A model generated the notes under the pieces. That model was not told the origin of the DNA. It saw only the letters and a list, made by a program, of their open reading frames with translations, and searched no databases. The translations under genes and the position numbers were made by a program. Shown one piece after another: positions 52,859 to 61,055 of a DNA stretch of 64,000 nt (position 1 is its first letter; every line of letters begins with the position of its first letter). Origin of the DNA: Allobranchiibius huperziae (GTDB lineage: Bacteria; Actinomycetota; Actinomycetes; Actinomycetales; Dermatophilaceae); NCBI RefSeq assembly GCF_013410455.1, contig NZ_JACCFW010000001.1:2310929-2374928 (forward strand), in the 5' to 3' direction.

Positions 52859-53287
52859 TCAGCTGCCGGGCTGCTCCAACTGGATGTTCACCAGCCACGG
52901 CACGCCGAACTTGTCGGTCAGCTGGCCGAACTTGGCGCCCCACGGCGCCTTCTCCAGCGGCATGTCGATCTTGGCGCCCTCGGACAGGCCCTTCCAGTAC
53001 GCCGTGAGCTCGTCGTCGTCGTCGGCCTCACCGGACAGCGAGATGGTCATCCCGCCGACAGGATTCATCTGCATCGTGCTCGGCACGTCGGCCCCCATCA
53101 GCTCCAGACCCTTCTCGGTCCGCAGGTAGCCGTGCATGATGTTCTCCTCCTCCCCCGCCGGCACCGGCATCTTGAACTGCGCGAAGGTGACGAGGTCGGG
53201 CGTGCCGCCCAGGACGGAGGCGTAGAAGGTCATCGCCTCGCGGGCGCGGCCTTTGAAGTTCAGGTAGGGGTTGAGGCTGATGGCCAT
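52859..53287 (-). CDS. VOC (PhnB-like) family protein
   Basis: A 142-residue glyoxalase-fold protein of the PhnB/3-demethylubiquinone-like type. Signatures are YLNFKGRAREAMTFYASVLG, then KMPVPAGEEENIMHGYL, then APWGAKFGQLTDKFGVPWLV. It probably forms a dimer and may bind metal. The function is unknown; members of this group are frequent and rarely characterised. Confidence 0.88.
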   Translation of the reverse strand: MAISLNPYLNFKGRAREAMTFYASVLGGTPDLVTFAQFKMPVPAGEEENIMHGYLRTEKGLELMGADVPSTMQMNPVGGMTISLSGEADDDDELTAYWKGLSEGAKIDMPLEKAPWGAKFGQLTDKFGVPWLVNIQLEQPGS

Positions 53288-53375
53288 GGCGGCTCCTCCG
53301 GGGCGAGAAGGTGGATGTGAACGGGGTTCACATCGTAGCGACGCCGCTCGTGCCCGCGCCAGGGATCGGCTGACC

Positions 53376-54122
53376 TCACAGGTCGAGAAGGTGCTCCAGT
53401 CCGACGGTCAGACCCGGCCGGTCGCCGACCGCGCGCACCGCGGCCAGCACGCCGGGCATGAAGCTCACCCGGTCGAAGGAGTCGTGCCGGATCGTGAGGG
53501 CCTCCCCCGCCGCGCCGAAGGCGACCTCCTGGTGCGCCACCCGTCCGCGCATCCGCAGCGCGTGCACGGGAATGCCGTCGATGCGGGCACCGCGAGCGCC
53601 GTGCGGATCGGTGCGGGTCGCGTCCGGTACGTCGACCAGTCCGGCGCTTGCACGGGCCGCCGCGACCAGCGACGCGGTGCGCGCCGCCGTACCCGAGGGT
53701 GCGTCGACCTTGTCCGGGTGGTGGGTCTCGATGATCTCCACCGACTCGTAGAACCGGGCGGCGCGCTGCGCGAACGCCATCATCAGCAGCGCGCCGATCG
53801 CGAAGTTGGGCGCGATGAGCACGCCGACCCGCGGGTGGTCGACCAGCTGCGCCTCGAGCGCCTGCAGCCGCTGCGGCGACCAGCCCGTCGTCCCGACGAC
53901 GCAGTGCACGCCGGCAGCCACGCAGTGCGCGACGTTGTCCGGCGAGGCATCGGGCGTTGTCAACTCCACCGCGACACTGGCGCCGCCCAGGTCGCCGAGC
54001 GGATCGCCGTGACCGAAGCGACCCACCAGGTCCAGATCCGTTGCGTCGTCGATGGCCTGCACGGCAGCCGATCCCATCCGACCGGAGGACCCGATGACGG
54101 CTACGGGGATGCGTTCGCTCAC
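53376..54122 (-). CDS. dapB: 4-hydroxy-tetrahydrodipicolinate reductase
   Basis: NAD(P)H-dependent step after DapA. It has 248 residues: the nucleotide-binding VAVIGSSGRMGSAAVQAI, then VVGTTGWSPQRL, then IAPNFAIGALLMM, and the catalytic-region motif KVDAPSGTA. I chose GTG 54122 (normal length); an ATG 13 codons upstream (54161) would add a Pro-rich leader unlike DapB. The usual EIIETHHPDK substrate motif is present. It is separated from the dapA operon by the thyA group. Confidence 0.95.
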   Translation of the reverse strand: MSERIPVAVIGSSGRMGSAAVQAIDDATDLDLVGRFGHGDPLGDLGGASVAVELTTPDASPDNVAHCVAAGVHCVVGTTGWSPQRLQALEAQLVDHPRVGVLIAPNFAIGALLMMAFAQRAARFYESVEIIETHHPDKVDAPSGTAARTASLVAAARASAGLVDVPDATRTDPHGARGARIDGIPVHALRMRGRVAHQEVAFGAAGEALTIRHDSFDRVSFMPGVLAAVRAVGDRPGLTVGLEHLLDL

Positions 54123-54173
54123 GGCGCCCAGGGTAGGGGGGTGGGGCGGTTCCCAGGGCATAAATAGTGGAGG

Positions 54174-54196
54174 TATATTCGTTACCTAGGTTAACG
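54174..54196 (+). promoter_or_regulatory. Candidate -10 and overlapping operator of the DHA2 exporter
   Basis: TATATT (54174–54179) is directly followed by CGTTACCTAGGTTAACG (54180–54196), a 17-bp near-palindrome with one mismatch pair. A repressor here would block transcription starts. The shape fits MarR- or TetR-type operators, but no regulator gene is adjacent. Confidence 0.5.
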
Positions 54197-54245
54197 GTCG
54201 TGGGCGCATGCCGCGCGACGTCCTGTTCGATCTTCGAGGAGACTC

Positions 54246-56030
54246 ATGTCCGAGGCCGCTTCGCCCCGCGAGCAGCGCACCCGTGGCGTACGCCGTCGCT
54301 ACGAGGCCGAGCACCCGCGCTACAAGTGGGTGGCACTGTCGAACACGACGCTCGGCGTGCTGATGGCGACGATCAACTCCTCGATCGTGATCATCTCGCT
54401 GCCGGCGATCTTCCGCGGGATCGGGCTGAACCCGCTCGGCGCCGGGAACATCAGCTACCTGTTGTGGACGCTCATGGGGTTCCTGGTCGTCTCCGCGGTG
54501 CTGGTCGTCACGCTCGGGCGCCTGGGCGACATGTTCGGCCGGGTGAAGATCTACAACCTCGGCTTCGTGGTCTTCACCATCTCCTCCCTCTTCCTCACGG
54601 TCGATCCGTTGCACCAGGGCGGGGGCGCGATGTGGATCATCCTGGGACGCCTCGTGCAGGGCGTCGGCGGCGCGATGCTGATGGCGAACTCGACGGCGAT
54701 CCTCACCGACGCCTTCCCGTCCCACCAGCGCGGGATGGCCCTCGGCATCAACCAGGTCGCGGCCATCGCGGGATCGTTCCTCGGCCTGATCATCGGCGGC
54801 GTGCTGTCCGAATGGCACTGGCGCGCCATCTTCCTGGTGAGCGTCCCGATCGGCCTGCTCGGCACCGTGTGGTCCTACACCTCGCTGCGCGAGCTCGGCG
54901 TGAAGCGCCGCGGCACCCTCGACATCCCCGGCAACATCACCTTCGCCGGCGGCGTGACCGCGATCCTCGTCGCGATCACCTACGGGATCCAGCCGTACGG
55001 CGGCCACTCGATGGGGTGGACCAACCCCTGGGTGCTCGCCGGACTGATCGGCGGCCTGGCGCTCCTCGTGGCGTTCACCGTCATCGAGTCCAAGGTGAAG
55101 GACCCGATGTTCTCGATGGGTCTGTTCAAGATCAAGGCGTTCGCGGCCGGCAACTTCGCCGGGCTGCTCGCCTCGATCGGCCGGGGCGGCATGCAGTTCA
55201 TGCTGATCATCTGGCTGCAGGGCATCTGGCTCCCGCTGCACGGATACGACTACCAGAGCACTCCTCTGTGGGCCGGCATCTACCTGCTGCCGCTCACCGT
55301 GGGCTTCCTGATCGCCGGACCGGCGTCCGGTTTCATGTCCGACCGGGTCGGTGCTCGCGCGTTCGCCAGCGGCGGCCTGGTGCTGACGGCCGCGACGTTC
55401 GTCGGGCTCATCCTCATTCCGGTCAACTTCAGCTACCCGGTCTTCGCGCTGCTGCTCTTCCTCAACGGCATCGGGTCCGGGATGTTCTCCGCTCCCAACA
55501 CCACGGCCATCATGAACAGCGTGCCGGCCAACCAACGCGGAGCGGCGTCCGGGATGCGCGCGACGTTCTTCAACTCCGGCACATCGCTCTCGATCGGGAT
55601 CTTCTTCTCACTGATGATCGTCGGACTGGCCTCGCACCTGCCCGACCAGCTGCGCACCGGCCTGGCCGCCCAGCACGTGCCGGCAGGGGTGGCCGATCAG
55701 GTCGCCGGACTGCCGCCGGTCGGGTCGCTCTTCGCGGCGTTCCTCGGCTTCAACCCGATCCAGTCGCTGCTCGGTCCGACCGGAGTGCTGAAGCAGGTGC
55801 CGGCCGGTAACGCCAAGACCCTGACCGGTCGGGAGTTCTTCCCGCACCTGTTGAGCGGCCCCTTCCACGACGGCCTGGTGATCGTCTTCCTCACCGCCGC
55901 GGCGATGATGCTCATCGCGGCCGTGGCCAGCCTTCTGCGTGGCGGTCACTACGTGCACGACGACGACGATGACGATGCCCCCGCGGGCTCCGACGCCGTT
56001 CGCGACGAGGAAGTGAATCAGCCGGCCTGA
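54246..56030 (+). CDS. MFS drug exporter, DHA2 type
   Basis: A 594-residue, 14-helix exporter. Helix 1 region is TTLGVLMATINSSIVIISLP, motif A is GRLGDMFGRVKIYNLG, the motif C-like stretch is GINQVAAIAGSFLGLIIGG, and a second FMSDRVGARAFASGG loop is present. An unusually long loop after helix 13 (residues about 465–535) and an acidic C-terminal tail (six Asp in a row) are notable. ATG 54246 follows GAGGAG. The promoter region has a probable operator (54174–54196). The substrate is unknown; relatives export drugs or lipid-like compounds. Confidence 0.9.
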   Translation: MSEAASPREQRTRGVRRRYEAEHPRYKWVALSNTTLGVLMATINSSIVIISLPAIFRGIGLNPLGAGNISYLLWTLMGFLVVSAVLVVTLGRLGDMFGRVKIYNLGFVVFTISSLFLTVDPLHQGGGAMWIILGRLVQGVGGAMLMANSTAILTDAFPSHQRGMALGINQVAAIAGSFLGLIIGGVLSEWHWRAIFLVSVPIGLLGTVWSYTSLRELGVKRRGTLDIPGNITFAGGVTAILVAITYGIQPYGGHSMGWTNPWVLAGLIGGLALLVAFTVIESKVKDPMFSMGLFKIKAFAAGNFAGLLASIGRGGMQFMLIIWLQGIWLPLHGYDYQSTPLWAGIYLLPLTVGFLIAGPASGFMSDRVGARAFASGGLVLTAATFVGLILIPVNFSYPVFALLLFLNGIGSGMFSAPNTTAIMNSVPANQRGAASGMRATFFNSGTSLSIGIFFSLMIVGLASHLPDQLRTGLAAQHVPAGVADQVAGLPPVGSLFAAFLGFNPIQSLLGPTGVLKQVPAGNAKTLTGREFFPHLLSGPFHDGLVIVFLTAAAMMLIAAVASLLRGGHYVHDDDDDDAPAGSDAVRDEEVNQPA

Positions 56031-56039
56031 TCTCGGCTT

Positions 56040-56085
56040 TCGGACATGCACGGCGGGGCACCTGTGCCCCGCCGTGCATGTCCGA
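56040..56085. terminator. Perfect 21-bp palindrome, GGACATGC family, copy 3 (convergent gap)
   Basis: Arms 56040–56060 and 56065–56085 pair perfectly over 21 bp with a CCTG loop. The outer half-site GGACATGCAC is the same as at 15924–15973. It lies between the convergent exporter gene and the NAD(P)-binding gene, almost touching both. Confidence 0.85.
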
Positions 56086-56087
56086 TT

Positions 56088-57101
56088 TCAGCTCTTGCGG
56101 CGCACGAGCCCGGCTGCGATGGCGCCGATGCCCGCGACGCCGACAACCCCACCGAGGACCTGGTAGGCCTGGTGGCGCCACCCCTGCGGGTCGAAACCCG
56201 CGGTCGCGGCCTGGATCGCGTCGTCGTACGACGTGCGCCCGCCGGGCGGTGGGCCCACCACCTCGAGGATGTCGTCCTCGTGACAGACCGCCTCGTGTAC
56301 GAGACTGCCGACCAGCGGGCGCGCGATCCCCGCGGACACGGGGGTGACCGCCCCGACCCAGTGACTCGCGAGCTGCGGCGTGAGCACGGGAACCGTTGCG
56401 ATCAGTGGTGATCCGAGTCCCGTCACCCGGGCGTACTCCCGCATCATCTCGGCGTAGGTGAGCACGTCGGGACCGCCCACGTCGAAGGTCCGGTTGACGT
56501 CCGGGGCGAGATCGGCGGCGCCCACCAGGTAGTGGAGCACGTCGTCGATGGCCACCGGTTGGATGCGGTTGCGCAACCACCGCGGCGCCACGACAGCCGG
56601 GAGCCGCTCGGTCAGGTGCCGCAGCATGTCGAACGACGCCGACCCGTCACCGAGCACCACGCCCGCCTGCAGCACAGCCGTGGGGACGCCGCTCGCGAGC
56701 AGGATCTCCCCTACCTCGACCCGCGAGCCGAGGTGCGGCGACAGGTGACCGGTCGGGTGCAGCCCGGACAGGTAGACCAGCCGTCGGACGCCCGCGCTGT
56801 GCGCCGCCTCCGCCACGACGTGGGCCATCTCGCGGTCGCGGCGTACGAAGTCGCCCCCGCCGTCCATCGAGTGCAGCAGGTAGTACGCGGTGTCGACGCC
56901 GTCGAGCGCCTGCTTCATGTCGTCCGGGTCCGACGCGCTGCCCTGCGCGACCTCGACACGGTCGGCCCACTCCCGGGCCCGCAGCGCCTCCGGGTGGCGG
57001 CTGAGCACCCTTACCTGCCAGCCACTTTCGAGCAGCTTCGGCACCAGCAGGCCGCCGATGTACCCGGTGGCGCCTGTGACCAGAGCGATGCGAGACGTCA
57101 T
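56088..57101 (-). CDS. NAD(P)-binding atypical SDR (NmrA/YwnB-like) protein
   Basis: A 337-residue protein with the Rossmann motif ALVTGATGYIGGLLVPKLLE. DTAYYLLHSMDGGGDFVRRD and LVYLSGLHPTGHLSPHLGSR match a subgroup of NmrA/complex-I-NDUFA9-like proteins. A C-terminal hydrophobic segment (GGVVGVAGIGAIAAGLV) may anchor it in the membrane. ATG 57101 is chosen; the long frame upstream is antisense to the CtaG-like gene. Divergent from it across 48 bp. Confidence 0.82.
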   Translation of the reverse strand: MTSRIALVTGATGYIGGLLVPKLLESGWQVRVLSRHPEALRAREWADRVEVAQGSASDPDDMKQALDGVDTAYYLLHSMDGGGDFVRRDREMAHVVAEAAHSAGVRRLVYLSGLHPTGHLSPHLGSRVEVGEILLASGVPTAVLQAGVVLGDGSASFDMLRHLTERLPAVVAPRWLRNRIQPVAIDDVLHYLVGAADLAPDVNRTFDVGGPDVLTYAEMMREYARVTGLGSPLIATVPVLTPQLASHWVGAVTPVSAGIARPLVGSLVHEAVCHEDDILEVVGPPPGGRTSYDDAIQAATAGFDPQGWRHQAYQVLGGVVGVAGIGAIAAGLVRRKS

Positions 57102-57149
57102 ACGGGACACAGTAGGCGCGCGCCCAGCGACGTCGGGGAGGATGGGTGG

Positions 57150-58118
57150 GTGCCTGCCTTCACTCCGGCCTCGTGGCTGACCGCCTGGACCTGGTCGTGG
57201 CCCGGCGTCGTCGTGGCGCTGCTGCTCACGGCGCCCTACCTCGCGCTGGCCGGACGCGCAGCGCGCCGGGGTGAGCGGTGGCCCTGGTGGCGCACCGCGG
57301 TCTACCTGGTGGCCGGCGTCGGATCGTTGATCTATGTGACCTGCGGACCGATCGGGGCCTACCGCACGAGTCTGCTGTGGTGTTTCGGCGGCCAGGTGGG
57401 GGTGGTCGCCTCCGTCACACCGCTCGCGCTGGCGATCGGAGATCCGGTCGGGCTCGTACGCCGGGTCCGTCCCGGCGCGGTCACCGTGCTGCAGGGGCGC
57501 GTCGCACGGGTGCTGATGTTCCCCCTGCTGGCATCCGTCCTGGCCGCCGTCAGCATCGTGCTGGTCTTCTTCACCGGATACGCGCAGTGGGCGATCACCT
57601 CCGGGATCGGCGAATTGGTGCTCCTGGTGCACCTGCTCGCGGTGGGGGTCCTCGTCGTACTGCCGCTCCTCACCGAGGAGTTGCTGCCCGCGTGGGCGAC
57701 CGCACCGGTGCGCGCGCTGTTCGCCTTCGTCGACGGGTTGCTCGACGCCATCCCCGGCATCCTGGTGATGACTGCGTCCTCGCTGCTGGTGCCGGACTTC
57801 CCGGGCTGGGGCACTCCGGCACACGCGCACTTCAGCAAGACGCTGGACCAGAAGTTCACCGGTGGGGCCCTGCTCGGCGTCGCCGAGGCCATCGGGGTGC
57901 CTTTGCTGGCAGCGGTGTTCGTGCAGTGGATGCGCAGCGACGCGGTCGAGGCCGCACAGGTCGATGCACGACTCGACGCTCAGGAGCGCATCGGTCCTGC
58001 TCCGACGGCGCGCACCCAGGTCGAGGAACCCGAGGCGCAGGGCGACCGACCCTGGTGGTTGGACGACCCACGAATGGCCGACCGCTTCCACAAGCGCAAC
58101 GACTCCACCGGCAACTGA
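57150..58118 (+). CDS. CtaG-like cytochrome c oxidase assembly / copper membrane protein
   Basis: A 322-residue protein with about seven hydrophobic segments. Diagnostic C-terminal stretches are DGLLDAIPGILVMTASSLLV and AHAHFSKTLDQKFTGG, then FVQWMRSDAVEAAQVDARLD, typical of the actinobacterial Caa3-CtaG family. The HMxxH-like histidines expected in the middle of the family are not evident (that region reads LLWCFGGQVGVVASV), so the copper role is uncertain. The start is GTG 57150, 8 nt after GGAGG. Confidence 0.75.
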   Translation: MPAFTPASWLTAWTWSWPGVVVALLLTAPYLALAGRAARRGERWPWWRTAVYLVAGVGSLIYVTCGPIGAYRTSLLWCFGGQVGVVASVTPLALAIGDPVGLVRRVRPGAVTVLQGRVARVLMFPLLASVLAAVSIVLVFFTGYAQWAITSGIGELVLLVHLLAVGVLVVLPLLTEELLPAWATAPVRALFAFVDGLLDAIPGILVMTASSLLVPDFPGWGTPAHAHFSKTLDQKFTGGALLGVAEAIGVPLLAAVFVQWMRSDAVEAAQVDARLDAQERIGPAPTARTQVEEPEAQGDRPWWLDDPRMADRFHKRNDSTGN

Positions 58119-58142
58119 GCGGACCGTCCGCGCGGGTCTGTC

Positions 58143-58375
58143 TCACCGTTGCGCCCGCGGGAGCACCGTCGACTCGCCGGTCCCGATGCCGGGTCCGCCC
58201 GTGTCGGGGACGACCAGGAGGACCCGGGCACGCCTTGGCGACGGCCAGCGTGGTGACCGGGACGAACCGATGCCCGAGTGCTGCGGCCTCGCCCGGTGAG
58301 TCGTACTCGGACTGATGACCCGGTGAGGTCAGCGTGGTGTCACAGTCGAGGGTGACGACGGGGACGGCGGGTGGG
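58143..58375 (-). pseudogene. Possible gene remnant with a frameshift
   Basis: This minus-strand stretch has protein-like sequence in two phases: VPVVTLDCDTTLTSPGHQSE..., then, after a shift near 58240, RVLLVVPDTGGPGIGTGEST... ending at a stop at 58143–58145. There is no start codon. The first part vaguely resembles the end of an alpha/beta hydrolase (TLD.D..TSP). It lies directly after the SIMPL stop. It may be a decayed gene, or chance. Confidence 0.3.
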
Positions 58376-59020
58376 TCAGCTCGCGAGGAACTCCACGTCG
58401 ATCGCGATCGTCACCGCGATCCGGCGTGGAGCGAACCTCAGGTCTGTCGAGGACCCGCTCGACGGGGCGAACCGAGCCTGTTCGCGGAACTCGGCCCCAC
58501 CCTGGGCAGATCCGCTGTCGGCGATGACGACCGCTTCGATCGCCTGCTTGCCGGCTGCCCGCGCGTACTGGTGAGCGTGCTCGTCAGCAGACCGCACCGC
58601 CTGCGCGCGCAGCGAGTTGCTGGCCTCGTTGCGGGTGGCGGTGGTCAACTCCCACTGCACGTGCTCGACCCGCACCTCGTCGATCTCGCACCACTGCTCC
58701 ACGGCGTGCCCGAGCTGTTCGAAGTCCGCGAAGCGCGCCTGGACGTCGGCGGAGGTCTGGTGCGTGAGCGGCAGTCGGCGACCGTCGGGGTCGTACGGCC
58801 GATCGGACCAGGTGGTCACCTGCTCGTTGCTCCAGCGGCGTACCGCTCCGCCGCGTTCGAGGTCGGCGAGCTCGTCGGTCAGTAGGCGCAGCACCGTGCG
58901 TACGCGTTCGGCGACTGCGTGCTTGTCCGTGCCCTCCGCCTGGATACGCAGCTGCAGATCGGCTCGCTCGGCAGGGCAGTGCCTGGTGGCGGTCTCGTGC
59001 ACCCGAATGGTCAACGACAT
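58376..59020 (-). CDS. SIMPL (DUF541) domain protein
   Basis: A 214-residue protein. SIMPL features include an N-terminal beta-strand with Ala/Glu-rich helix (CPAERADLQLRIQAEGTDKH), the VEHVQWELTTATRNEASNSL central part and the RIAVTIAIDVEFLAS end. It lacks a signal peptide, unlike many family members that are periplasmic or secreted. Function unknown. The start is ATG 59020, 73 bp downstream of the AbiEi-like gene on the same strand. Confidence 0.85.
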   Translation of the reverse strand: MSLTIRVHETATRHCPAERADLQLRIQAEGTDKHAVAERVRTVLRLLTDELADLERGGAVRRWSNEQVTTWSDRPYDPDGRRLPLTHQTSADVQARFADFEQLGHAVEQWCEIDEVRVEHVQWELTTATRNEASNSLRAQAVRSADEHAHQYARAAGKQAIEAVVIADSGSAQGGAEFREQARFAPSSGSSTDLRFAPRRIAVTIAIDVEFLAS

Positions 59021-59093
59021 CTCTGGAACCTATCGGCTCCCACCTCGGCCCGGACCCGTGACCAGCCCTCCAGCTGCGTCCGCGCGCCGCGTC

Positions 59094-60026
59094 TCATCCG
59101 GTACGAGCCCGAGATATCGAGATGGCCTCGCTGACCCTGGCGCGCACCCAGTCCGGGTCGCGCATGACCTGCGTGTAGGTGAACCGCAGGACGATCTGAC
59201 CGGCGCACACCATCTCCGTGTAGCGCCGACAGTCCTTGTCGAACCCGTTACGCGTGCCGTGAGTCTCGAAGCCTTCTGCTTCGATGACGATCCCGAGGTG
59301 CCGATCCGCCAAGTCGACCATCGCCCGGTGGCTCAGGTCGAACTCGACCTGGGGCTCGACCTGCAAACCCGGAACCTCCAGGCAGATGGCACGGAGCACC
59401 GACTCCAGCGGGTTCGCCGATCGTGCATCCGCGGCGCCCAGCACGGAGCGAGCGGTCCGGGACCGACGTCCCCGCACCGCCGTTCGCGCTTCGCGCAGGT
59501 CGGCACGACTGACCGAACCGCTGCGCAGCGCCGAGTCCGCGACAGTGAGAGCCTCATCGAACGGCAGATCTCGCGCGCAGTCCAGGACGGTCCGGACGGG
59601 CTCGGTCACAGAATCGATGACCTGCTCCTCGCCGATGGTCCGGTAGAAGACGCGCGCGGCGGTGAGCCGTCCTCGAGGCAGGTGACGGTTGGGGCGCACG
59701 GTGACGTGGGGTCGTGCGGGCATCGATTTGAGGGACCATCCGTGCTGAGCCGCAGCACTGAGGTGGCTCAGCACTCCGCCGAGCCCGATGGCGGCCTTCA
59801 GGTGGTCCGACACTCCGGGGTCCACGTACCGGTCTCGGCCCAGGTGCACCAACACGCCGTCTCGACAAGCCGCCGCGATCGCGCGCTGGCTCACCACAGC
59901 TGCCAGGTCGGCGTACCGCGCCGCACCGCCCAGCTCCGCGAGCCGCGCGACCACTCGCAGGTGGTCGTCGGTGTACACCGGGAGGTGATCCGCCCGGTTC
60001 TGGCCCGCCGATGGGTCATCTGCCAC
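59094..60026 (-). CDS. AbiEi-like / DUF559 family protein
   Basis: A 310-residue protein of the same overall class as 4194–5126. Residues 20–70 are an AbiEi-like winged-helix region (YADLAAVVSQRAIAAACRDG, VLVHLGRDRYVDP), residues 90–200 the middle AbiEi-type domain (LSHLSAAAQHGW, PVRTVLDCARDLPFDEAL), and the C-terminal part is DUF559-like (VEFDLSHRAMVDLADRHLGI, EAEGFETHG, IVLRFTYTQVM). The start is GTG 60026, 5 nt from GGAGGAG. No toxin (AbiEii-like) gene is adjacent. Function unknown; orphan antitoxin or nuclease are both possible. The 190-bp gap upstream holds no visible gene. Confidence 0.8.
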   Translation of the reverse strand: MADDPSAGQNRADHLPVYTDDHLRVVARLAELGGAARYADLAAVVSQRAIAAACRDGVLVHLGRDRYVDPGVSDHLKAAIGLGGVLSHLSAAAQHGWSLKSMPARPHVTVRPNRHLPRGRLTAARVFYRTIGEEQVIDSVTEPVRTVLDCARDLPFDEALTVADSALRSGSVSRADLREARTAVRGRRSRTARSVLGAADARSANPLESVLRAICLEVPGLQVEPQVEFDLSHRAMVDLADRHLGIVIEAEGFETHGTRNGFDKDCRRYTEMVCAGQIVLRFTYTQVMRDPDWVRARVSEAISISRARTG

Positions 60027-60216
60027 GAATCTCCTCCCCCTGTATACCGACCGGCTGCCGCGACGAAGGAGTGCAAGGCGTCGCGGGATGCACCGGGTCC
60101 ATCCGCCACATCGTGCCCGTTCCCGATGGCCGCGAGCGGTCGTCCACAGGAACGAACCACGGTCACAGGTCCTGCCCGCGGCGATCTCGACACGCCGCTG
60201 CTGTCGTCGGCCCGGG

Positions 60217-61047
60217 TCAGGCGGTGCGGTGGCGCTGGCAGCGTGGGCACCAGAACAGATTGCGTCCGCCCATCACCTGGGTGCGCACCTTCGCGCCGCA
60301 CCTCGGGCACGGCTCGTCCGTGCGTTTGTAGACCGCGTGCTTCGGGCGGCGTACGACGGCCGCGCCGGTGCTGGCGATCGCCGCCTCCGCCTTCTCCAGC
60401 TGCGCCTCGTCCGTCACGATCCGGCCGGTGGCGACGCCCACCTTCATCAACCGCACGAGGTCGGTCCATAGTGCGTCCCACACCGCGGAGCGCACCTTGT
60501 TGCCCGGCTTGAACGGGTCGACACGATGACGCCACAGCAGCTCGCAGCGATAGAGGTTGCCGATACCCGCGACCACGTCCTGGTCCATCAGCAACTGGCC
60601 GATCGCCTTGCGGCTGCGATGGATCCGGTCCCACGCACGGCTCGGGTCGGCATCGGCTCGCAGCGGATCCGGACCGGTGCGCGCGATGACCTCCGTGACC
60701 TCCGTAGGAGTGCGCAGGGCGCAGATGATGGGCCCGCGCAGGTCGGCGACCGTGGTGTCGGTCGCCAGCCGCAGCCTCACGGCGCCGCGCGGAGGCGGCA
60801 GCATGTCGTCGTACGACAGCACACTGAACTTGCCGATCAGGCCGAGGTGCACGTGCAGCACCCGTTCTGCGGAGAACTCCACGAACAGGTGCTTGCCCCA
60901 GGCGTCCGCGCTGTCGAGATAGGTGCCGTCGAGCAGCGCCGCGCTCTCGGCGAAGCGGCCCTGCGGGCTGCTCACCGCCGGCCGGCTCCCGCCGAAGGCG
61001 TCGTCGATCGCGGAGGCGAGCCGGTGAATCGTATGTCCCTCTGGCAC
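60217..61047 (-). CDS. Fpg/Nei family DNA glycosylase, second paralogue
   Basis: A 276-residue base-excision-repair enzyme. GTG 61047 gives the N-terminus PEGHTIHRLASAI with the catalytic Pro2-Glu3. The H2TH-region motif is DQDVVAGIGNLYRCELLWRH, and the zinc finger is CPRCG...WCPRCQ. It differs considerably from the nei at 30988–31827 and lies in another group (Nei2-like). The long frame upstream is antisense or shadow sequence. It is separated from the PhoD-like gene by 8 bp on the same strand. Confidence 0.93.
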   Translation of the reverse strand: MPEGHTIHRLASAIDDAFGGSRPAVSSPQGRFAESAALLDGTYLDSADAWGKHLFVEFSAERVLHVHLGLIGKFSVLSYDDMLPPPRGAVRLRLATDTTVADLRGPIICALRTPTEVTEVIARTGPDPLRADADPSRAWDRIHRSRKAIGQLLMDQDVVAGIGNLYRCELLWRHRVDPFKPGNKVRSAVWDALWTDLVRLMKVGVATGRIVTDEAQLEKAEAAIASTGAAVVRRPKHAVYKRTDEPCPRCGAKVRTQVMGGRNLFWCPRCQRHRTA

Positions 61048-61055
61048 AGCCTCAC

